DNA of 57,338 bases, from contig FN649739.1 in the NCBI GenBank assembly GCA_000310025.1, positions 2,550,868 to 2,608,205 on the forward strand, read 5' to 3'. This DNA comes from Ectocarpus siliculosus. Its lineage: Eukaryota > Sar > Phaeophyceae > Ectocarpales > Ectocarpaceae. The notes beneath the pieces were generated by a model, which saw only the letters and a list, made by a program, of their open reading frames with translations, made no database searches and was not told the origin of the DNA. Positions 11,801 to 24,000 of the stretch are shown in pieces. Position 1 is the first letter of the stretch. Each line of letters opens with the position of its first letter. A program made the translations under genes and the position numbers.

Positions 11801-12287
11801 GCGCCCGGGTGTGGCTGTGATCCGTCGATCATCTGGCTCGTTTATAAACGAGGCAACAAGGATTGGTTTAGCTGCTGACCACCCCGAAGTTGCACAGGCA
11901 CGGCCCGCGCCCTTCTCAAAACGTTTCTGGCTGAAGAAATAGGAGTCTGCACCGCATGTCTTACCGTTGGTCGACTGGCTACAGTAGCGCGGTCGATGCC
12001 ACTTTTAAGAAAGAAACACCCCCTTGCTTACCCTTCGTGTTTTGCAGGTTGAAAATCTGGGCATCGACGAAAGACTGTTGGAAAAGTGGCAAGCAAAGAG
12101 AGACAACAGGCGCAACCGAACTGGAGGGGCAAGACTCCTTGGGTCGATCTTGTTTGCCGTGTGTGCGGCATGGGTTCGTTGGGCTTTCACATCAGAAGAG
12201 AGAGCGGCTGCACGTGTCAGAGACATCTCTTGGTTCGTTTGTGTCGCTACCGTCCTCCTCGCGACCGGCCTCTGCTTCGTCCTTTGA
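5900..12287 (+). CDS. START-like lipid-binding domain protein with two C-terminal membrane segments (5' end not resolved)
   Basis: Proposed exons: 5900-6118 (left edge uncertain, 5918 also possible), 7416-7753, 8178-8430, 8555-8944 and 12048-12287. Phases agree throughout and sum to 479 codons plus a TGA stop; the initiator exon was not found. The first exon is helical (LLVAGRLLAAVDRYLASG). Exons 2 and 3 look START-like: GITTFYKVDPDGSLWIKM, DQLAVVREVDLFNKWVPF, RDCVLHAYGCDS, GWRHARMDVRAFRAKIEV, then VANVDPKAPVPQSVVNFV. START domains form a hydrophobic pocket that binds lipids. Exon 4 adds FYKGWLFPRFERFY and a basic tail. The last exon has two hydrophobic segments (LLGSILFAVCAAWVRWAF and DISWFVCVATVLLATGLCF), suggesting membrane anchoring. 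The phase match at 7753/8178 rebuilds a family-like arginine codon. Its last intron holds the foldback structures listed separately. Ligand unknown. Confidence 0.6.
9240..9400. repeat. cluster of TGCACTAT palindromes
   Basis: Repeated CCTGCACTATTGAGG and its complement form hairpins at 9,333-9,363 (12-bp arms) and 9,367-9,397. GCCCGCTTTAGTGCAGG pairs imperfectly with CCTGCACTATAGCGGGC further in. It lies in the last intron of the START-like gene. Confidence 0.8.
9949..10236. mobile_element. 288-bp foldback (MITE-like) element
   Basis: The ends GTTTTGGAATGCTTTCACCA and its reverse complement start arms of about 125 bp that pair with few mismatches. CCAACGACGCAGGG recurs in the centre in both orientations. 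No transposase and no clear target duplication are visible. The whole would fold into one long hairpin in RNA. Confidence 0.8.
10258..10380. repeat. second cluster of TGCACTAT palindromes
   Basis: A perfect 15-bp inverted repeat (CCTCAATAGTGCAGG, one central A, then its complement) lies at 10,281-10,311. CCTGCACTATA units on both sides extend the array, the same motif family as 9,240-9,400. Confidence 0.85.
10395..11955. repeat. 1.5-kb imperfect palindrome
   Basis: 10,395-11,080 matches the reverse complement of 11,955-11,290 over most of its length. Landmarks are TTCAGCCAGAAA at both outer ends, AATCCTTCCAACACA in the arms, and TCAAGCA.CCC.GAGGCAAG. The centre (11,090-11,280) is unique. Arms are clearly diverged, so this is an old inverted duplication or foldback element. 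Confidence 0.75.
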
Positions 12288-15098
12288 ATTTTGAACAGGA
12301 TGGTGGATGTTTAGCACGCTATGTGTGCACGGGTACCGTAGAGTGCGCGGCGCGAAGAAAGTGTCCGCCTCGCAATGAGTCAAGGTTGAGGATGTGGTGC
12401 ATCGTGCGTCTTTGTAAACTTTATCAGCAAAGAGTTGTCTAAAACTTGTATATACAGATGGACCGTTTACTGTTATTAGTGGGAAGTCATAATGAGGTTT
12501 GTTTGTTGCGCTACCTAAAAAAGAACGTATTTGTTCCCGATTCTTGCGATGATCACCGGGGGACGTTCGACGTTGTGATACGTTTTTTGTCGATTTTCTC
12601 GTGTATTTGCGGGACCCATGCACATACCCGGTACCGTCTGGCCCAACAGTACGCGACATGCGGTTGTCTCCTCGGCCATTGCGGAACATGAGTGTTGAAG
12701 TGTCATTGGCAAGAGCAGAGTCTCGGTTTTTGGTGACTCGTTTGCCGGACTTCTGTAGACGCTCGTGTTGTCGATGGCGTAGCTTCCTTTAGGTGGACGA
12801 ATTTGTACAAAAGGATAGGTGTCAATCCGCAACTGATGAATACGTGGCCTGTCTTGGCGTGCTCTTCGACGGAAAATACTTGTGAGATTTAAGATGTCTT
12901 CCAAGAGGAACCCGCATGCTCACCTACGACCTGGAGACAGACGTGGTGCCGGGCTGTGGTTGATTTATCTTGCGTTGCGTGCCTTGCCATTCAATGTCTT
13001 CCAGCGATCATAAGTGTGTTCAATCGCGCAATACCTGCGCTAGCCGGTTGGCCACTGAGGGCGTCGTTTGTCTTTGAATGAGAACGCGAACATGCGTTAC
13101 AGTCATGAGTTTACCGGCAGGCGGAGAAGGCTGAACAACCATTAAACGGACTTGCGAAAACTCGACACCATTCATTCCCGCCTTGCCTCTTGCCGTGCAT
13201 ATTCTCATCAATAATCTACACGGATGCTGTGTGTGTCGCCCCATTCACATGGCACATCTTGTTGTACACATCCGGCATATTTGCGAGAGCACCAGATGGG
13301 GTCCCAAGGCCACACACGAGTGCCGTTCCTACATCGCTTGTCTTGATAAAAGGATTCAGACGCTTTGTTCTCCCCTCGAATGTTGCGTACACGAGAACCC
13401 CGGCTATGTGCACACACTTAAATACATGACATAGTAACCCTGGCGTGTGATTGCGCCGATAATGGAACCCGCCAAGCACGTCAACCGTCAGAAAACTGCG
13501 AGTGGTTGAATTTTCCAACCGCCCAGCCTTTTAGAGCCAACTCGAAGACGGCACTATTCTCCAAAGTATTGTACGTATTTTGTATTTTTTTGCGTTAGAC
13601 CTTCTTTGGCCAGTCTAGTGGACGCTGTCGAACAAGTGGAAGCCATACTACGGCGAACCACCAGTGCTCTCAGGCATGTTACAAATTCCTGTACAGTAAG
13701 CCGCGACCATCACTTTCTTCGTCCTCTTGGTTACTCTTGCATCCTCCTCGTTCAGCTCTTTTGAACAAACCGTCTAAAGTTTCCCGGTGCCTAGAATACA
13801 CTTCATTTTCGTACCTAAGTGTTTTTGTACTATAACCAATGTGTCGATCGAAGAAGGGAGCAAGCATCCAACACAAGAGCCGGCAGGTCGGCCAGCCTTT
13901 ATCGCGTGGCAACTAGTCACCAATATATCATAAATAGGCTATCAGTACAACGTGAATAGAGTACCACATTCCGGCCTGTAGAGGTTTCTTGACACCATCG
14001 ACAAAACACCAAGAGTGGCAACTGACACACAAACACAACGCGCTCAGACTCGAAGAAGAATCAGGTACCAAGTACCCTACACTATTAACCCCACACTTTC
14101 TATGAACGGCCTTGGTAGTACGCGTGACACACATATGCATATTGCGCTTGGCCTCTGATGTTGCTCGCCGCCGAAATCCACCAAAGAACGACCCGAACAA
14201 GACGATCGCAGGAAATTGAAACGCAGCAAACCGTCCGGTAGTCCACGAACGAACCTATCATACTTGTACACTACAACTTCCTCCGTCCCTCCGACGGCGA
14301 GATCGCCAAGTCCAATCTGGAAGCCAAGCGTGGGCCGCTGCACCAAGCCGGTGGTGCATGCGGTCTGGTTGAGTACTTCGTTTAGACAACGCCACATTCG
14401 AAGGAGGTGATCATCCCATGGGGGTGCGATGTCATCATCACCGGTACGTGCAATATCACCGATCCCCGCGCGGTGATCCAATTAAAATCAGACCGACCGT
14501 TGAACGCACCAGCGAAACTGTTTTGCGCTCAGGAAGCCAGGCGATCGGAAGTCATTCCACCCACCGCTAGTACGCTGAAACGTTGAACGAGGGAATCAGA
14601 CGTAAGACAGTCTAAGCACGAACAGTCGTGCGTCGCTCAACAACAACAAGAGGAAGGAGACAGCGAAGAACAAAACAAAACAAAAATGTAGATACGTAGA
14701 CTAATAAAAAAAAAGGCGAAATTATCCAAAATTGTGAAGTTGCGCAACCAAAAAAATGCACAGACTTCCCGATCGGAGTGAATTTTCGTTAATAAAAGTG
14801 GTGGAAGTAACAAAACACGCAGCAGCAAACGCATAGGTAGGACAGACGCCGTAGCAACAAAGCAAGCTCTGCGGTCGCGGTTCTGTCGCTGGTTTTTTCG
14901 CTCTTGTCTTCAGGACTAGGTCTTCGCGTCCCTAGACCTCTTCTCCACGCGACAAAAAACGAAACCTTGGTCTGCCTATCTCCCTGTTTCTTTTGGCAGA
15001 GGCCAGCCGGCTAGCCACAATCATTTGGGATCCCGCAGCGGCCGAGTAGCCGGCGCCACGCATCAATCCCTTGAAAGGTATTAGTCTCGGGGGGTCCT
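12288..15098. other. convergent intergenic region, no recognised gene
   Basis: Lies between the stop of the START-like gene and the stop of the epimerase gene, which converge here. Open frames are present on both strands (for example minus 14,077-14,481), but none shows a family motif or consistent splice sites. It should contain the 3' untranslated ends of both genes. Confidence 0.5.
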
Positions 15099-18000
15099 TC
15101 AGCAACTGGGGATGGATCCCGAGGCGAAGTCTGTGCTCTCGTCAAGGCAGCCGCCCCCGATATCGTTGTTAGTCCAAACCGTGTCGGTCGAGTCCTCGAA
15201 CTCGAACGTCTTGACGTTCTCGAAAACATTGTCTGACAAAGCGAAACGGAAACGACGCACAATGTTACTGGATTTGTGAAGGTCATCGCCGTTGTCGAAA
15301 AAGCCAAATAGAAAATACAGGTTGATCATCATACAATACCCATGAATTCATTGCTAATCTATCCCGAACTTTGATCAGTTGAAGAATGAAGTTGGTGTGT
15401 TTTCGTAAGAACAATAATCAATAGAGGTACGGCCACGCCATTCATGGAGGCGACAGAACGTGGCAAGGGCAAGGACCAACTAACACGCGCCTCCTTACGC
15501 GCGAAAAATCCCATCAAGACGCCGCCCCCCATTTGTAGAGTCGGGCGCTAGCTTCAGCACGAGGAAGCCTTCTCCCCCCCCGTCTTTCATGGACGCTTCC
15601 ACGCGGTCTCACGAGTTTGCAAGCCCTCCCTGACAGACATCAACCCACCTATCTATGTAGGGTATCGCCGAAAACCGATGAGCGGGGCATATACAGCTAC
15701 ATATTTATAAAATAGCGCCTACAACTCAACAACCTTCAAAGTCCTTTATAAAATAGCGCCTACAACTCAACAACCTTTAATGTCCTTAGTACGTGCGGTT
15801 AGGCTACACGTGACCGCTATATAGGTTTTAGTGTAGGGGTTTCTTAACCGGTCTCACGAATTTAAAAGGTGCTCAAATTCTTAGATTCTGAGTTTTTTGA
15901 GGAATTTCTGAACTCCCCAAGGTTATTGAGTGCTGTACAATAAAATAGCGCTCATTAACTGTATACCAGTACACGGAAATCACCTAGGTTCTGCTTGGGG
16001 TCTGCAATCCACGGACAGCTCTCGCTCACTCCTCTACAGCAAGTGAGTACATAGGTAGGGCACTCCAACCGGGTTTCTCTACTCACTGGTGAAGCTGTTG
16101 TCATCTCCTTCCTTGATCTTCATAGCCACATCGGTGTTGGAGATGGTGTTGGCGTCGAACGAGTTGTCCTTGACGCGACCGTCGTTGCCGGACACGTCCG
16201 GGTCGTCGCTCCCCTTGTACGTGTAGAGGCCGTCTTGAACCCCAAGAAAAACAACACGACAAGAAGCGGTAGGAACGCAATCCAGCTCGTGAGTGTCGAG
16301 AGTCCAGCTCATCGGCAATAACGGCTCGTAGTGTAGGAAAACCGTATACCCCAAATAGACGAGCAACAAGATAATTTTTGGGAAGGAATTAATCCGTCCG
16401 GAATCCGGTCAATCTGCAACAACGCAGGAAGACGTGAGCCCCCCGCAGGAGCATGGGGGGCTTGGATGGATACGTTGAATGAAACCCTCCTCTTGTGAAT
16501 AGCGAGAGGTGAAGCGTGCGGCAGCGTCTAAATGTTGGTTGCAATAGTGCCAACGCTGGCAATAACGAAAGGCCGTCCAACGCCGCCTCACGATTGCATC
16601 GGCAAGCGGCAGCTGAAGGAAGCGAGCGACCTTGATGCATTCAATAAGAACAAGCAACCTACACATCGCAGACAGAGGAAACAAGCAAACAAACCAGCGG
16701 CAACGCAAACAGAGATCCCGTTTTTCCTTCACGCACAACGAGCAAAAAAACAGGCGCGCGACACAAACGGCAGGCATCATCGTGCGTGCCGCCGCTTCCC
16801 CGTTTTTGCTGGAGAGACGCCCCGACAAGCCGGGCGAGATACACCGCAACACCCGTATCTCATGGGTTCAGGTTCAGTGCCCCTTCCCACAAGACGTGTT
16901 GGAGACGGCAAGAGGGCAGTTGTACATGCAACCTCGTCTCACATGTCGAGGAGGAGTCGAAGGTGTTGTCGTGGATGTCGTTGTCGGCGCTGCCCAGGCT
17001 GAGGCGGATGCCGTACTTGCAGTTCTCGATGGTGTTGTCGTAAATTTCGGCGCGGAACGACTCCATCAATGCTATTCCGGCGTCTAAGTTGTCGTGGACA
17101 TTGTTGTCTGCGAACGAGAATCGGGAGGAAACGCCGCAATTTTCAAAAGCCTGGAACGTACAAACAGTCGAGTGCTTGTGTGTGTGTGTGTCATGTGTGG
17201 ATGCCCCCCGTCTAACGACACAACGACGCCACCACCGTATGCCAGGGGTCTGGGCGGTGCCCCAAATCGAGGTGATGCCTCAATCGTGCCCTTTTGGTTC
17301 TGGCTCAAGTGGAGACACGTGTATGTTCGAACAGGCCTGCAACGCACTTCTACGCCGGGAGGGTGCGCATAATGTTCCTCCAGCTCCAGGCATGGTTTGT
17401 GTCTAATCACAGCCGTGGAGGGTGGTTTCGTCCGCCAAAAAGTGCAAGAAGTTAATCCCGAGCACACGGCACGTGTGACCAGACTTTCGGCGCTGACAAG
17501 CCGAAAAGCGACTGACTGCAACATGTGAATCCACTACTCGCTCGAAGCTAACGTTATAGTGCTTGCCGTCATGGAACACTGCTTGTTCAACAAGTGACCA
17601 TATAACTTTCGACGAACAACAACAAAACGTTGATTTTTGGCAGTGTCGGGGGTGCCGTGCGTGGCAGGCTTTCGCTTCGCGGCGGGAAGCTCCTGCAGCG
17701 AAGAAGGCCTCTCGGTGAGCAACGGCAGGTAAATTCGGACCGCCTTTGCGATAAATCAAGCTTAGGAGGGAATATTGAACAGGGAGGAGGTGCGCAGACC
17801 TTTTACCTATCCCTGACCCAACTCCCGCGATTGCATGCTGTATATCCAACGTGTTTACTTTCCTTGGTAGTTCCTGTTCCAAACGAGAACTCACTGTAAA
17901 CCTTCGCGTCGTCGGAGCTACGGTGGAGGAAGATTCCAGCCTGCTCTCCGTTGTACACATGGTTGTTGTAGATCTCCACGTTGTTGCAGCGCTTAGACGC

Positions 18001-21000
18001 GATGATGCCTGCCCGACACAAGAAAAGCCAACCGGGATAATCGCTCAATAGTTGTTGCAGTGTCCCACCCTCCAGGTGTAGTAGTTCATCCACACAGTAG
18101 CACCATGTTGCCCGTCTGCCACTACTCAGTACACCGGGGCATCGCATTATCAAGTTTGCCAAGAACCCCAAACTATGGATGCAGTTATCGAGAGGCTGTC
18201 CGGTGTCAATCTTTACCACATCCGAACCGCAGCATGTCAGCTCTCGTCAAAATAGGCATACACTACAAGGAACAATCTGTCTTGATTGTTTTTTTAAAGG
18301 GGGCTTACCGTGGTTTCCGTTGCCGTAGACGGTGTTTCCAGCGACTGCAACGGTAGGCACCATGGAATTTCATAGCCCGTGGCGTGTGCAGGGAGGAACG
18401 GGCGGCAAGAAAGAAAGGCAGTGACGGAGAGAGAGAGCGACAGGCAGGAAGAAAGAAGAACATAATACGGACACGTGGGGTAGGTTGGTATGCTGGACGG
18501 TACACACTCGAGAGGGGAACTGCGAAACGACCACGTGGTAAACACCACGAATTGGTAGGTGTAAGAGAGAGAGAGAGAGAGACAGACAGGCAGGCAGAAA
18601 GAAGAACGTAATACGGACACGTGGGGTAGGTTGGTATGCTGGACGGTACACACTCGAGAGGGGAACTGCGAAACGACCACGTGGTAAACACCAAGAATTG
18701 GTAGGTGTGTAAGGTGCAGGGCTCACCCTGCGACGCTTAAAGGCGGTATTGACTAGCGGCGCAAGCGGGCACATGCGGAGATAATGCGACCGCGGCATGT
18801 CGTACTCTTGCGTAAATGTTGCAACGCACGCTTTTCGTGTGATGAGGAGAGAATTGTCGGCCTTTGTCCGCAGAAACAGTCACACAACCAACCGTGAATG
18901 CAGCGGGTGATTTAATCGATTTCAGTCTGGCACCAAGCGCAAACCTGGGGACATCACGCCAAGAGCCAAGCCGTGAACGCAAACACTCGCGACGACGGCG
19001 ACCGTAACTTACTGGTCAGGTCATCCGAGTCATCGTGAGGGTCGAAGCCGTAGAGGATGTTGTCGCGCATCACGTTGTCGGTCCATACTCCTCCCTGGTG
19101 TCCGTAGGAGTACATGCCGTAGTACATGCCTGATCACAACCAAAGAGATGGGGAGAAAAGGATGCAACACCGACGACGACGACGGCGGCGGCGGCGACAA
19201 GGGGGCATGAGCAAGGCGTACACAACCGTCCCCCTCCAAACGCCAACCGTGTTGGGGCGTTTGGGTGGCCCAGGCGTTCGGTTGGCGAGTGTAGACGCAG
19301 CGGCGTAGAGGGAGCGCGGGCAGGGAGACGAAAAAAGAAAAAAACGACGCGAAAACCAGAGTGGTACAATAGTTTCTCAGACCAACGATGGCGAGTACGC
19401 GCCCCGCGCAAAGGAAACGGCTTCCACGAACGCGTGGAGAAAGCACTGCATGCGCATCTAGACAAACCGAGGTGCATGTACGGTGAGTTAGCCACGGGCT
19501 TCCTCGATGGAAAGAAGGGGGCACGACGACCACGGGGACGCGGCGGAAAAAGACAAAGGCGGTCGACATTGTGGCCAACTCAACTACTCTGTGCGGCCTG
19601 GTTTGGGAACGCGGGTGGAGGAGGAAGGAAGGAGGGAGGGAGTCGGCGAGATTCGACAGGTAACAGTCGCAAAGGAAGATAAGTCGCATCGTGTGCGCGC
19701 CCACTGCCCCCAACAGCTGATCCCGGTGCCTGCTCTTGGGCCATCTACCTTAACCAACCGTTCAACGTACAGTTATGTACTTGTTTCTCTTTTTTTTTGT
19801 CGTACATTGTTGCTAGCGCGAAGGCCACAACGACCAAAAACAATTCGGAGGCGCCACGGGAACAACGAAAAGTACCAAGCATCAAACGCTCAGCTGCTGC
19901 GTGTAGACATGTCGCAATCAAAACGAGACGAGAAGCGAGAAACGCGAACAAGAAGAAAAGAATACTCGTTACAAGGGACGATATCGCCCCAGGCCGCACC
20001 GTAGATCTCAGAACCCTTGATGTCGCCGTAGACGTTGTGGTCGTCCATGATCTCCACGTTGGAGAGGTCGGAGCACAGACCGCGGACCTTCCACGTGAGG
20101 CCGTATGACTCTGCGTCAAACCAGCCCATGTTGCCCATGGTGGAGTCGATGATGTCCTGCACGGTGGCATAATTTGTTGGTTGAATGTTTCAGTTGATCG
20201 ACGCGTCGCCTTGTGCACGAGGAAGATGCTTGGTCCGACACCAAAGGGCAAGGGTACAGTATTGTTGCAATGGAAAGGGTTAGGCTGCTGTCCCAATGGA
20301 ATTGGTTCGGCAGTTGTTGCAATGGAAGGGGTTAGGCTGCTGTTGCGCTTGGATGGGTTGGGGCTCTTTTGTCCCTCTCGTGGTGGAGTCGATCGACGTT
20401 TCGTCCTGCACGTCCAAAGGAAGTTCTCGTGCTGTGTTTCGTTTGTTCCCAACAAGGAAACGGTCGTCCTTTCCACTCGAACGCCTTTCCGACAAGTATC
20501 AACCGAACACGGAAGCATGTGTGGTTTCTTCTCTGCTTCCGACGGCGGCGTGCGCGCTCACCATCCTGCACTCTCCCCGCTCTTTGTTGGAGCGGCCACT
20601 GCACGACCATATGTCGCTGTCATCGAACTGAGTGACGCAGTTGATGAAAGAACGCCCGCCCTCGTACTCGGTCCTCTCCTCGCCCTTGTCCGTGTCCCAA
20701 GAGGTGACCTACGCGTGTTGACGCCATCGCAAGCGAATAGAGATGGAGCGAGAAAACAAGAAGCGTGTTTGGGTTGACGTTGTTGTTATAGATGGCAGTT
20801 GGCAGAAAACGCCTCCTCCACAATGTACACACAAGTGGCCGATTTTGGTTTCCCTTTTTTCTTCCCCTTCCAGTTGTTTTCTGTTCCCCATTGGTCGGTG
20901 TCCCACGATGCACCCTTCGATCCGCAACCCTTCGATCCTGTAGTTGCCATGTAGCTCCGCCATCCCTCCCCCCCCCCCAATACCCAGTGCTCGCCGGTAT

Positions 21001-24000
21001 CGCACCCAACTCCACCTTCACACCATGTTTGTGTGTGTGCGTGAACACGTTTGTGTCGCGCCATTTGTTACGCGAATCAGGCCTGTTACACCTTCGGAAC
21101 TCCTCTCTTTGATCGTGTGAAAAAGAAAGAAAACGCTCTGGGGAGTCTGTCCACTGCTTCCTCACCGTAGTCTCCAGGAAGGACAGGCTGCCGCCCCAGC
21201 CGCGGATCTCCCAGAAATCATCGTCGGTAGACTGCAACAAAAGACACAGGCATGGTCAAGCAAGAGGGCAGTGCAATGGCCAGTTTGCTACGGATTTCGG
21301 CAGCTTGATTGGCAGATTGGGAGCAAATCCGAAAATACACAAGTTGGCCGTGGGCGAGAACTACTCATGGCAACGGAGTTCCTAAAGTCTCGGCTGGCTT
21401 GTACGAAATAGGATACCCGACGAGGCAGCAATGTCGTTACTGTTCTTTTCGGTAGAACCCCGTTGACGCCGCACGCGCTGCTATTCATCCAGATCTGAGA
21501 GTGACATTCGTCGGTGTTGCCCTTGGCATGCCCACCGGCAACAAGGTCTACCATGTCGTCGTCGTTGTTTTCGTGTAGGTTCGATGCTACTCTGCTGTCG
21601 CCGTTTGGAGTCTTTTACGCAGGAAAACGCCATCCCGGCAACGCGTTCGTGGAGAACGGTGATAAAAACACAACGCCAGGCGAGATGGCAGACGAAGCAC
21701 AAACATCGTGCGAAAAACAACGCCGCCTCCTACAGCTCGGACCCCTCTTTTTCTCTCTCTATCTCTCTCTCTCTCTCTCTCTCCTACGATGCAGATACCC
21801 ACCTGGATGCGAAGCACATCTGCGTCGCCCCCGGCCGACGTCCCGTGCACGTACAGCGTCACTCCGTCGAGGATCTCCAGGGAAGAGGTGAGGAGCCAGT
21901 AACCGGTGGGGCTCGCGCTGCCTCCCCCTCCGCTGACGATGTTGTTGCTGGAGTCCAGCACGTAGAGAGGGCCGCTTCCCGACTGGGTGTTGTACATGTC
22001 GGTCAGGGTAGCGCACCCTCCCCCCGAGAAAGCTGGCGTGGAGTTTTGAGGGGGGCGGGGAGGGGGGGGGTTCTCGTTTTCGCTTGCCATGTGTCCGGAC
22101 ATGAAAGGCACAGCCGCGGCGAGACATGTCACCAATAGGTGGTATGGCAGGACAGAGTTGTTGGCTTCTCGGACTGGCCGTGTGGGTGACAAAGCGCAGG
22201 GTGATGAGGAGGACGGATGGGGGTGGTGCGTGCACCAATCGTTCTGTTTTCTCTCATAATTCCGTCGTCTTTGGATGTCGACGCAGACCTGTACACAAGC
22301 ACTCACACGATGAGTCGGAGGAAGTAGAGATGGAGGCGATGGTGCCAGAGCAAGTGGACGGCGAAGGCGGCGACGGTGTCGGTGGCGAGGGGCTCGGAGG
22401 GGTCGGCGTGGGTCCCGTCGAGTCGCCTGCAATCGTCGCGCACAGAGACAGTACGAGCGAATCAGGATTGTCAACGAAGACAGCGTCAAGAACACGTCAT
22501 TTTGCACGGGCTCGTAGCCTACTTTCCCCCGCAGGAAAACCCGACATGGACCATGTAGAGGTTTGGTGCACGATCCTTAACTGTTCTTATGGCCAACTCC
22601 TAAAACATTTCATCATGTTGTGGAGCTTGAAATCTTAACTCCCGGGTTCTTAAGTGGGAGAGCGTACTGTACAACCCCCTTCGAACGACCCCTGAGCGGT
22701 TGCCACCAACCCTCTTCATCTCGCGAGCATCTAGCTCATCCTAACCCTCTCGCGCTAGTCCCGAAGCAATATCCACCCTTTGGAGGTTTCAGCTTCTACC
22801 GGCGTGGGATACACACCCTGGTTCGGAACTCTCAATCATGTTGAGTGCAAAACGATCAACTGCTAGGGAACACGAGAGAAAGAAAACCACGGCCTTGACA
22901 CCCAAGTAAATTGTAGCGATCTACGTGGACATGGACGGCAACAACCACCCCCTTTTGGTGCGAGCGAGCGATCAACCTACCGTCCACGATGCACGGGGCG
23001 GCGCCGGTGACCGAGCAAAGGTTGGAGATATCGGACGTACAGCAGTCGGCGCCCGTCAGGCCTCCGCCACGGTCGCCACACCTGAATGCGGGAGTGGGAG
23101 TTGGGCCGTGGTTGGTCGTTATTGGTGAACTGCCTGCTTGTCTTTCCTCCAAAACGGACCTTCTCTACCACGAAGAACACCATCTCATCAGGTGCTATAC
23201 TACCGCTGCCAGAACTCACCCGGAACCACCGCACTCCCCGCATCCGGCGGAGCAGCAGTAGTCGCCCTTGAGCACGCCGTCGCACGTGAACGATCCGGAG
23301 GTGGTCGTCGTAGTCGTGGTGGGTGTCGGTGATGTGTCTCCTGCGACAAGAGGAGAGGTGTGCGGGGGAAGGGCATTACGTGACCTCAAAGGTGTATGGA
23401 CGCAAGCTTTTCAGGGCAAGAGAAATAGGCGAGGGAGGCCCCTGATGTACGGCCTGTGCGCGGAGAAACTGTCGGAAAAGTAGTATGAATTCTCGGAGTG
23501 AGAATAGACGCACACCCATTCGAGTACCCAACAAGACGACCGACTGCTGGAACAAGAGCAATCCAAGCCGTAACCCGAACAATATAAAACAACGACGTGG
23601 ACACAGACAGCATGAGCCACCCCCGAGGGCGAGCAAGCGATCAACCTACCGTCCACGATGCACGGGGCGGCGCCGGTGACCGAGCAAAGGTTAGAGATAT
23701 CGGACGTACAGCAGTCGGCGCCCGTCAGGCCTCCGCCACGGTCGCTACACCTGAATGCGGGAGTGGGGGTTGGGCCGTGGTTGGTCGTTATTGGTAAACT
23801 GCCTGCTTGTCTTTCCTCCAAAACGGACCCACTCTACCACGAAGAACACCATCACCATCTCATCAGGTGCTATACTACCGCTGCCAGAACTCACCCGGAA
23901 CCACCGCACTCCACGCATCCGGCGGAGCAGCAGTAGTCGCCCTTGAGCACGCCGTCGCACGTGAACGATCCCGAGGTGGTCGTCGTAGTCGTGGTGGGTG

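Noticed and set aside
14077-14481. Minus-strand 134-codon frame between the convergent genes
   Set aside because: Part of it looks protein-like, but there is no domain, start or consistent splice sites; left unannotated.
20880-20960. Extra epimerase exon around a CAACTACAG acceptor
   Set aside because: The flanking exons (21,166 and 20,708) already join in phase and give continuous beta-helix sequence, so an added exon would insert unrelated residues.
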